Positions 8,235 through 13,822 of a stretch of DNA of 17,080 nucleotides are shown one piece after another. Each line of letters starts with the position of its first letter. The first letter of the stretch is position 1. The translations under genes and the position numbers were made by a program. The notes under the pieces were generated by a model. The model did not search any database and was not told the DNA's origin. It saw only the letters and a program-made list of their open reading frames with translations. Source of the stretch: Pseudomonadota bacterium (GTDB lineage: Bacteria > Pseudomonadota > Alphaproteobacteria > Rhizobiales > Devosiaceae); contig JAEWHZ010000298.1 of assembly GCA_023387585.1 (NCBI GenBank), forward strand, positions 1 through 17,080. Reading direction: 5' to 3'.

Positions 8235-8603
8235 TCAGCGGACCAGAACGGCGATCCCCTCGGGCACGTAGAAGCCATCTACCAGATTGCCGCCCAGATA
8301 TTTCTTGCCTGCTTCAGGCATGTGCAACAGCCGGCGAAGCGCACTCAGCATGGGGGAATTTGGAGAAACATACTCGGTCGATGCGATGTCGAGCCCGCCC
8401 AGGCGGTCGGAATTGCGCCGGAGCTGGTCCGCCACGATCCGGTAGAATTCGCGCTTGTCCTCCATCGCATGCGGCGCGATGCGCAGCTTCCAGGAATCGT
8501 TTTCCCGGTCATGCACCCACATGGCCATGTCCGGCTGCGCTGGCGTCTCGTCCAGCAGGCGGACCAGCTCGATGCCGGAATTCACCAAAATTTCCTGATC
8601 CAT
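8235..8603 (-). CDS. Uncharacterised protein paired with a HEPN protein
   Basis: A 122-residue soluble protein I cannot assign to a named family. It has no signal peptide or membrane segment. It reads as a short N-terminal helix (SGIELVRLLDET), a beta-like segment with aromatic residues (MAMWVHDRENDSWKLRI), a charged helix (DKREFYRIVADQLRR), a proline-rich middle (STEYVSPNSPML) and a C-terminal segment (LGGNLVDGFYVPEGIAVLVR). It lacks the nucleotidyltransferase G-S-x-R-x-G motif expected of the MNT partner of many HEPN proteins. The ATG at 8603 has GGAG (8611-8614) at 7-nt spacing, and the gene starts 22 nt inside the HEPN gene, so the two are almost certainly made together. One base separates its stop from aat. 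It may be an antitoxin, a cofactor or an immunity partner; that is inference only. Confidence 0.75.
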   Translation of the reverse strand: MDQEILVNSGIELVRLLDETPAQPDMAMWVHDRENDSWKLRIAPHAMEDKREFYRIVADQLRRNSDRLGGLDIASTEYVSPNSPMLSALRRLLHMPEAGKKYLGGNLVDGFYVPEGIAVLVR

Positions 8604-9001
8604 GGAAGCACTCCGTCCTGAACGTGCGCGATGGCGTCCACCATCAGCCTGGCGCTCGTCGCATCCACGATCTCATATCGGGACTCGGTACGCCACTCTG
8701 CAACCAGGGCCCAGTTCACGGTGAATCCGGGGCTGCGCGCCTTCTCGGCCTCAAGCTCGGCACCCAGCCCGGCCAGCCCCACAAGCGTCCTGACATCGTG
8801 CTTGAGAACGTTGCGCAGGATTTCGACGTCGGGAATCGTGTCCTTGTCGATCTGGCGGGATATGCAAGCCTTGAGCCCGAGCTCGACTGCATATCCCGCC
8901 AGGTAATAGGCGCTTGAATGCCGTCCCTCGTCGAGCAGCAGCGTTGCATCGGAGAGTCGGGTTTCGGCGAGGCTGCGAAGCAGGTCTCGCGTCAACGCCA
9001 T
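8582..9001 (-). CDS. HEPN domain-containing protein
   Basis: A 139-residue all-helical protein with the HEPN signature: LAETRLSDATLLLDEGRHSS (11-30), then the core helix AYYLAGYAVELGLKACI (31-47), a HDVRTLVGLAGL segment (68-79), and a C-terminal ESRYEIVD...GVLPWIRKFW. HEPN proteins include ribonuclease toxins and effectors and also non-catalytic binding modules. RNVLKH (63-68) fits the R-x4-6-H pattern with Asn after Arg, as in HEPN nucleases, but it lies earlier than usual, so catalysis is uncertain. ATG 9001 is chosen: AAGG lies 7 nt upstream, and the longer frame runs antisense-like through accC. The start is 2 nt from the accC stop; the downstream end overlaps the partner gene by 22 nt. 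Confidence 0.85.
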   Translation of the reverse strand: MALTRDLLRSLAETRLSDATLLLDEGRHSSAYYLAGYAVELGLKACISRQIDKDTIPDVEILRNVLKHDVRTLVGLAGLGAELEAEKARSPGFTVNWALVAEWRTESRYEIVDATSARLMVDAIAHVQDGVLPWIRKFW

Positions 9002-9003
9002 GG

Positions 9004-10350
9004 TCAGCCCTTGTCCTTCGCCAGATACTGCTCCAGCCAGTGGATGTCGTAATTGCCGGCGAGAATGTCCGGCTCGCGGATCAGGCGCTGGAACAGGGGC
9101 AGGGTGGTCTTGATACCGTCGACCACGAATTCGTCGATGGCCCGGCGCAGGCGCATCAGGCATTCCTCGCGGTCGCGACCGTAGACGATCAGCTTGCCGA
9201 TCAGCGAGTCGTAATAGGGCGGGATCCTGTAGCCCTGATAGACGGCCGAATCGACGCGCACGCCCATCCCGCCCGCCGGGTGGTAGAAGGTGATGGTGCC
9301 AGGCGAGGGCGCAAAGGTCTGCGGGTCCTCGGCGTTGATGCGCAGCTCGATGGCGTGGCCGTAGAACTGCACCTGGTCCTGCTTCAGCGACAGCGTCTCG
9401 CCCGAGGCGACGCGGATCTGCTCATAGACGATGTCGATGCCGGTGATGCGCTCAGTCACCGGATGCTCGACCTGCAGGCGCGTGTTCATCTCGATGAAGT
9501 AGAACTCGCCGTCCTCATAGAGGAACTCGACGGTGCCGGCGCCGGAATATTTCAGCTTGCGCATGGCGGCGGCGCAGATTTCCCCGATCTCGTCGCGCGC
9601 CTCGGGGGTGATGGTCGGCCCGCCGGCCTCCTCCCACACCTTCTGGTGGCGCCGCTGCAGCGAGCAGTCGCGCACGCCCAGATGCACGGCATTGCCCTGG
9701 CCGTCGCCGAGCACCTGCACCTCGATATGGCGCGGCTTGCCGAGATATTTTTCCATATAGACGGAATCGTTGCCGAAGGCCGCCTTGGCTTCGGTGCGTG
9801 CCGTCGACCAGGCGACCAGCAGCTCGGATTCGGTGCGCGCCACCTTCATGCCGCGCCCGCCGCCGCCGGCCGTGGCCTTGATCAGCACCGGATAGCCGAT
9901 GTCGCGCGCCGTGCGGATCGCCTGCTGCTCGGTGTCGACCGAGCCCTCGGAGCCCGGCACCACGGGAATGCCCAGCTCCACCGCCGTCTTCTTGGCGGTG
10001 ATCTTGTCGCCCATGATCTCGATATGGTGGGCGGAGGGGCCGATGAAGCGCACATTGTGCTCTTCGAGGATTTTTGCGAATCGCGCGTTCTCGGACAGGA
10101 ACCCGTAGCCGGGATGCACCGCCTCGGCGCCGGTGATCTCGCAGGCCGCCATGATGGCGGGGATGTTGAGATAGCTGTCGCGCGCCGGGGGCGGGCCGAT
10201 GCACACGCTCTCGTCGGCGAGGCGCACATGCATGGCGTTGGCGTCGGCGGTGGAGTGCACCGCAACGGTCTGGATGCCCAACTCCTTGCAGGCGCGCAGG
10301 ATGCGCAGCGCGATCTCGCCGCGATTGGCGATGAGGACTTTGTGGAACAC
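9004..10350 (-). CDS. accC: Acetyl-CoA carboxylase, biotin carboxylase subunit
   Basis: Cytosolic ATP-grasp enzyme that carboxylates biotin on AccB, the first half-reaction of malonyl-CoA synthesis for fatty acids. The 448-residue length is typical. Seen: N-terminal [16 protein letters not shown], Lys116 in MGDKITAK, Lys159 followed by the ATP-binding glycine loop GGGGRGMK (162-169), HIEVQVLGD (209-217), and [10 protein letters not shown] with Glu287, Asn289, Arg291 and Glu295, matching catalytic residues of E. coli AccC shifted by one. The start is a GTG at 10350 with AAGG 9 nt upstream. It lies 11 nt after accB, the usual operon arrangement. Stop TGA at 9004-9006. Confidence 0.97.
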   Translation of the reverse strand: MFHKVLIANRGEIALRILRACKELGIQTVAVHSTADANAMHVRLADESVCIGPPPARDSYLNIPAIMAACEITGAEAVHPGYGFLSENARFAKILEEHNVRFIGPSAHHIEIMGDKITAKKTAVELGIPVVPGSEGSVDTEQQAIRTARDIGYPVLIKATAGGGGRGMKVARTESELLVAWSTARTEAKAAFGNDSVYMEKYLGKPRHIEVQVLGDGQGNAVHLGVRDCSLQRRHQKVWEEAGGPTITPEARDEIGEICAAAMRKLKYSGAGTVEFLYEDGEFYFIEMNTRLQVEHPVTERITGIDIVYEQIRVASGETLSLKQDQVQFYGHAIELRINAEDPQTFAPSPGTITFYHPAGGMGVRVDSAVYQGYRIPPYYDSLIGKLIVYGRDREECLMRLRRAIDEFVVDGIKTTLPLFQRLIREPDILAGNYDIHWLEQYLAKDKG

Positions 10351-10361
10351 CTGCGCCGCCC

Positions 10362-10844
10362 TTATTCGATCACGACGAGCGGCTCGCCATATTCGACCGG
10401 CTGCGCGTCGTCGACGAGGATGCGGGTGACGGTTCCCGAGCGGTGCGCGGGGATCTGGTTCATGGTCTTCATGGCTTCGATGATCAGCACGGTCTGGCCT
10501 TCCGACACCTTGGCGCCGACCTCGACGAAGGCCGGCTTGCCGGGCTCCGAGGCGCGATAGGCGGTGCCGACCATGGGCGAGGTCAGCGTGCCGGGCAGGG
10601 CGGCCAGGTCCTCGTTCGAGGGCGCGGCGGCCGCGACCGGCGCCGACGGGGAAGCGGGCGCGGCCGGTGCCGGCGCATGATGGACGGGCGGCGCGGCGTA
10701 GCTCACCACTTCCTTGCCGAAGGAGCGCGTGACCCGGACGCGGAAATCGTCCTGCTCGATCTCGATCTCGGCCAGGTTTTCCTTGTTCAGCAGTTCAGCT
10801 ATGGCCCGGATCAGGTCCTGATCCACCTGGCTGGACGTGGTCAT
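10362..10844 (-). CDS. accB: Acetyl-CoA carboxylase, biotin carboxyl carrier protein
   Basis: Carrier protein that holds the biotin shuttled between AccC and the carboxyltransferase. The 160-residue product has an N-terminal domain (about 1-45), an Ala/Pro-rich flexible linker (about 52-78) and a C-terminal biotinyl domain. The biotinylation motif is EAMKTMNQI with Lys126; E. coli has EAMKMMNQI. Length matches the family. The ATG at 10844 overlaps the aroQ stop by 4 nt (ATGA), so it is translationally coupled to aroQ. AroQ-AccB-AccC adjacency is common in bacteria. Stop TAA. Confidence 0.97.
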   Translation of the reverse strand: MTTSSQVDQDLIRAIAELLNKENLAEIEIEQDDFRVRVTRSFGKEVVSYAAPPVHHAPAPAAPASPSAPVAAAAPSNEDLAALPGTLTSPMVGTAYRASEPGKPAFVEVGAKVSEGQTVLIIEAMKTMNQIPAHRSGTVTRILVDDAQPVEYGEPLVVIE

Positions 10845-11311
10845 GCTTTGGTCTCCTGCGTTTGCGCGCCGCGATCGCCGAGCGTCGCCGACAGCGCTTC
10901 TATGGCGAGCCGATAGCCATCGATCCCGAGCCCGCAGATGACGCCGGTGGCGGCGAGCGAGACATAGGAGTGGTGCCGGAACGGTTCGCGCTGGTGAATG
11001 TTGGACAGATGCACCTCGATCACCGGCAGCCCGACGGCCTTGAGCGCATCGTGAATGGCGAGCGAGGTATGGGAATAGGCGGCCGGATTGATCACGATGG
11101 CATCGGCCGTGCGCCGCGCATCCTGGATCCAGGTGACGAGTTCGCCTTCATGGTTGGACTGGCGGAAATCGACCGACAGGCCATGCCTGCGCGCCGCGTC
11201 CGAACACAAATGCTCGACGTCCTTGAGCGTCTGGGTGCCGTAGATCGACGGCTCGCGGGTGCCGAGCATGTTCAGGTTCGGCCCGTTGAGCACGAGAATG
11301 CGTTTGGCCAT
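10841..11311 (-). CDS. aroQ: 3-dehydroquinate dehydratase, type II
   Basis: Cytosolic dodecameric enzyme converting 3-dehydroquinate to 3-dehydroshikimate in the shikimate pathway. The 156-residue product is full length. Seen: [19 protein letters not shown] with Arg19 and catalytic Tyr24, SNHEGELV (52-59), [10 protein letters not shown] with Asn75, and [14 protein letters not shown] with His101; these positions match those of the M. tuberculosis enzyme. ATG 11311 is chosen because the family N-terminus begins at [16 protein letters not shown] lies 8 nt upstream. A hairpin just upstream may affect this site. It is the first gene of the tightly packed run ending with the kinase at 6825. The DsbA-like gene ends 103 nt upstream with no terminator visible between. 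Confidence 0.96.
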   Translation of the reverse strand: MAKRILVLNGPNLNMLGTREPSIYGTQTLKDVEHLCSDAARRHGLSVDFRQSNHEGELVTWIQDARRTADAIVINPAAYSHTSLAIHDALKAVGLPVIEVHLSNIHQREPFRHHSYVSLAATGVICGLGIDGYRLAIEALSATLGDRGAQTQETKA

Positions 11312-11320
11312 GATCCCAGC

Positions 11321-11350
11321 CTTGTGAACCGGCCCATGTGCCGGCACAAG
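11321..11350 (-). promoter_or_regulatory. Leader hairpin touching the aroQ ribosome binding site
   Basis: On the minus strand the arms CTTGTG + CCGG and CCGG + CACAAG pair (10 bp, interrupted by a 2-nt bulge) around an 8-nt loop. The 3' arm ends in CACAAG, and the final AAG is part of the AAGG Shine-Dalgarno-like sequence 8 nt before the aroQ start. Folding could limit ribosome access. No T tract follows, so it is not a terminator. Confidence 0.45.
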
Positions 11351-11414
11351 AGCGGTTAGCGCAAATGCACGGAAAAGCGAAGGGGGTAGGGCATTAAGGC
11401 GGGGTCTTCCCACC

Positions 11415-12257
11415 TCACCCGCACTGGGTCTCGCCGCATTCGCGCATATTGGCGATGCGCTCGCGCAGTTCCTCGGCCCCGATGGCGCCCGGGATGATCT
11501 CGTCGCCGATGATGTAGGTCGGCGTGCCGGTGATGTTGAGCCCCTGGGCGATCTCGTAGGAGTTCTGGATCACCCGCGCCACGCGCTCGGTCTCCATGTC
11601 GAGCTCGATCGACACCCGCGACAGCCCCAGCGCTTCCGCCGCGCGCAGCGCCACCTCGCGGTCGACCTGGCCTTGCGAGGTAAACAGCGCCTCGTGGAAC
11701 TGCCAGTAATCGACATCGGATTCGGCGACCAGCACCCCCACCCGCGCCGCATCGAGCGAGCCGGGCGACAGGATCGGGAACTCCTTGAGGATCACCCGCA
11801 GATTCTCGTCCTCGTCCAGCAGTTCGGCGAGGTCGGGCAGCGCCTGCCGGCAATAGACGCAATTATAGTCGAACAGCTCGACCAGCGTCACGTCGCCCTC
11901 GGGATTGCCGAGCACCACATGGCCCTCGGCCTCGAAGATCTTGTCCGACAGCGCCGCGATGGCGAGCGTCGAGCGCGCCCGCTCCTCGGCGGCAAGCCGC
12001 GTCTCGAGCGCGTTCGACATGCGCTGCAATATGGCCGGATCGTCCATCAGGAAGGATTCGATCAAAGGATTGAGCTCCTCCGGATCGATCCCCGCCACCT
12101 CGACCGGCTCCTGCTCGGCCAGCACCTCTTCGACCACGGCGCGCACCGCCGCCGCGTCCAGCCCCGGCTCCGGTTCGGGCCGCACGGCTTGCGATATCCC
12201 GAACCCCGCGCCGAACAGGCCGAGCGCGGCAATGAGCAGAACAGCGAACCTGGCCAT
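11415..12257 (-). CDS. DsbA-family thiol-disulfide oxidoreductase, exported
   Basis: A 280-residue protein likely anchored in or exported across the inner membrane: hydrophobic residues 4-22 ([19 protein letters not shown]) form a signal anchor or signal peptide. Residues 30-110 are acidic and helical, a spacer seen in Com1-like DsbA proteins. The thioredoxin fold follows, with [12 protein letters not shown] carrying the active CVYC pair (Cys133, Cys136) and TGTPTY with cis-Pro246. Two more cysteines (274, 279) sit at the C-terminus. The role is oxidation or isomerisation of periplasmic disulfides. The start ATG 12257 has a strong GGAGG (12264-12268) 6 nt upstream; the frame stays open much further only because it runs antisense to the aminotransferase. 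Confidence 0.9.
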   Translation of the reverse strand: MARFAVLLIAALGLFGAGFGISQAVRPEPEPGLDAAAVRAVVEEVLAEQEPVEVAGIDPEELNPLIESFLMDDPAILQRMSNALETRLAAEERARSTLAIAALSDKIFEAEGHVVLGNPEGDVTLVELFDYNCVYCRQALPDLAELLDEDENLRVILKEFPILSPGSLDAARVGVLVAESDVDYWQFHEALFTSQGQVDREVALRAAEALGLSRVSIELDMETERVARVIQNSYEIAQGLNITGTPTYIIGDEIIPGAIGAEELRERIANMRECGETQCG

Positions 12258-12404
12258 CTGGCACCTCCGAATCGAGCGCCAATCTAGCCTCGAAATCGCA
12301 AGCCTGCGCTGAATTCCGCGCGAGCCGGCCACGTTTGATTGTGAAGCGATGCCCTCTGTGGTTTGACGGCCCCATCCGCCGCCAGAAAATCCGACGAGAC
12401 CGAC
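12258..12404. other. Divergent promoter region, DsbA-like gene and aminotransferase
   Basis: This 147-bp gap must contain both promoters. The DsbA-like side has a clear ribosome binding site (GGAGG on the minus strand). On the plus side, TTG-containing hexamers near 12335 and 12363 are seen but no convincing -10 pair. Nothing else stands out. Confidence 0.35.
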
Positions 12405-13547
12405 ATGCCCTACGACCTGCAGCCCTTCCTCGCCATGGACATCCTGCGCGAAGCCCAGCGCCTCGAGGCCGGAGGCAGGCAGATCGCCCATCTCGAGCTC
12501 GGCGAGCCCGGCACTCCGGCCGCCCCGGCGGTGATCGAAGCTGCCCGGCAGGCGATGGACGCGCCGCTCGGCTACACCTCGGCCAAGGGCCTGCCGCCCC
12601 TGCGCGCGGCGCTGGCGGACTATTATCGCGACCGCCACGGCGTCGCCGTCGACCCCGAGGCGATCTTCGCCACCATGGGCTCGTCTTCCGGCTTCATCCT
12701 CGCCTTCCACGCCGCCTTCCGGCCCGGCGCGAAGATCGCCATCACCCGCCCCGGCTATCCGGCCTATGTCAACACGCTGGTCGGGCTCGGCTTCGAACCG
12801 GTCGAAATCCCGCTCCATGCCGGCAATGGCTGGATGCTGAGCGCCGATGACGTGGCCCGCGCCCATGCCGAAACCCCCTTCGAGGGCCTGCTGTTCGCCA
12901 GCCCCGCCAACCCCACCGGCGCCTCGCTCCCACGCGAAGCGCTGCGCGACGTCCTCGCCGCCTGCGCCGATCTGGGCGTGCGCGCCATCTCCGACGAGAT
13001 CTATCACGGGCTCGACTATGCCGCGCCCTCCGCCAGCGCGCTGGAGTTCACCCGAAACGCCATCGTCATCAACAGTTTCTCGAAATACTACTGCATGACC
13101 GGCTGGCGCATCGGCTGGATGGTCATGCCCGAGGCGCTGAAGCGCCGCGCCGAGATGCTGGCGCAGAACCTGTTTATTTCGGCCCCCACCATCAGCCAGA
13201 TCGCCGCCAGGGTCGCGCTGGGCGAGATCGGCTATGCCGAGGCCCGCAAGGCCGAATACGCCGCCAACCGCACCGTGCTGCTCGACGGCCTGTCGCAGCT
13301 CGGCTTCGAGATCGACGTCCCCCCCACCGGCGCCTTCTACGTCTATGCCGGCATCGGAAGGCACGGCAACGACGCGCTCGACTTATGCCGCCGCCTGCTG
13401 TCCGAATCCGGCGTCGCGGCCACCCCCGGCCTCGACTTCGACCGCACCGACGGCAACCGCTACGTCCGCTTCAGCTACGCCGGCCCGCGCGCCACCATCA
13501 ACGCAGCGCTCGACCGGCTCGAAGGTTTTGTCAGGACAGGGAAATGA
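12405..13547 (+). CDS. Pyridoxal-phosphate-dependent aminotransferase, class I/II
   Basis: Cytosolic fold-type I aminotransferase of 380 residues in the aspartate-aminotransferase superfamily. Seen: LELGEPGTPAAP (30-41), GYTSAKGLPPLR (56-67), SPANPTG with Asn169, ISDEIYHGL with Asp197 and Tyr200, NSFSKYYCMTGWRIGW with the Schiff-base Lys227, and NRYVRFSYAG with the carboxylate-binding Arg355. The substrate cannot be told; no neighbouring biosynthetic gene pins it down. ATG 12405 gives MPYDLQPFLAMDIL, a normal family start; a TTG 42 nt upstream is possible but less likely. The only ribosome-binding hint is GACGAG. It is monocistronic and converges on rne, sharing a terminator with it. Confidence 0.93.
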   Translation: MPYDLQPFLAMDILREAQRLEAGGRQIAHLELGEPGTPAAPAVIEAARQAMDAPLGYTSAKGLPPLRAALADYYRDRHGVAVDPEAIFATMGSSSGFILAFHAAFRPGAKIAITRPGYPAYVNTLVGLGFEPVEIPLHAGNGWMLSADDVARAHAETPFEGLLFASPANPTGASLPREALRDVLAACADLGVRAISDEIYHGLDYAAPSASALEFTRNAIVINSFSKYYCMTGWRIGWMVMPEALKRRAEMLAQNLFISAPTISQIAARVALGEIGYAEARKAEYAANRTVLLDGLSQLGFEIDVPPTGAFYVYAGIGRHGNDALDLCRRLLSESGVAATPGLDFDRTDGNRYVRFSYAGPRATINAALDRLEGFVRTGK

Positions 13548-13630
13548 CCCCGGCGTTGTCAGAATCGCCCACTATAAATATTTATTTTTCAATCTCTTAG
13601 AGACGGACATTCAAGCGGAAACATCGAAGA

Positions 13631-13673
13631 CCTCATGGTGAGGCGCGCCCGCAGAGCGCCTCGAACCACGAGG
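13631..13673. repeat. Intergenic hairpin repeat, copy 1
   Basis: CCTCATGGTGAGGCGC at 13631-13646 pairs imperfectly with GCGCCTCGAACCACGAGG at 13656-13673 (one wobble position and a 2-nt bulge). This layout, CCTC...GAGG arms enclosing a GC-rich core, is typical of short dispersed palindromic repeats in Hyphomicrobiales intergenic regions. It lies downstream of the aminotransferase. Confidence 0.65.
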
Positions 13674-13702
13674 TCGGGCGAGTGGAGATCGCGGCGGGCA
13701 CG

Positions 13703-13745
13703 CCCTCGTCCTTCGAGGCCGCTTCGCCGCACCTCAGGATGAGGG
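13703..13745. repeat. Intergenic hairpin repeat, copy 2
   Basis: CCCTCGTCCTTCGAGG at 13703-13718 pairs with CCTCAGGATGAGGG at 13732-13745 around a CCGCTTCGCCGCA loop. It has the same architecture and length as the copy 30 bp upstream, with the heptamer between the CCTC and GAGG blocks changed compensatorily, so the two form a pair like clustered REP elements. Confidence 0.65.
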
Positions 13746-13783
13746 CTACCGAAGCTTTGGCGGGCCTGCCAGATCGGGCAAAG

Positions 13784-13813
13784 AAAAAAGGCGGCCCGCA
13801 GGCCGCCTTTTTT
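13784..13813. terminator. Bidirectional intrinsic terminator
   Basis: A perfect 13-bp stem, AAAAAAGGCGGCC (13784-13796) with GGCCGCCTTTTTT (13801-13813), closes on a CGCA loop. Both strands end in six T, so it can stop transcription in either direction. It begins 9 nt beyond the rne stop codon and ends the convergent aminotransferase transcript as well. Confidence 0.93.
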
Positions 13814-13822
13814 GCAAACTTC

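Noticed and set aside
12258..13364. N-terminal extension of the DsbA-like frame to 649 residues
   Set aside because: The extension is antisense to the aminotransferase; the true start has a signal sequence and a GGAGG site at 12264-12268.
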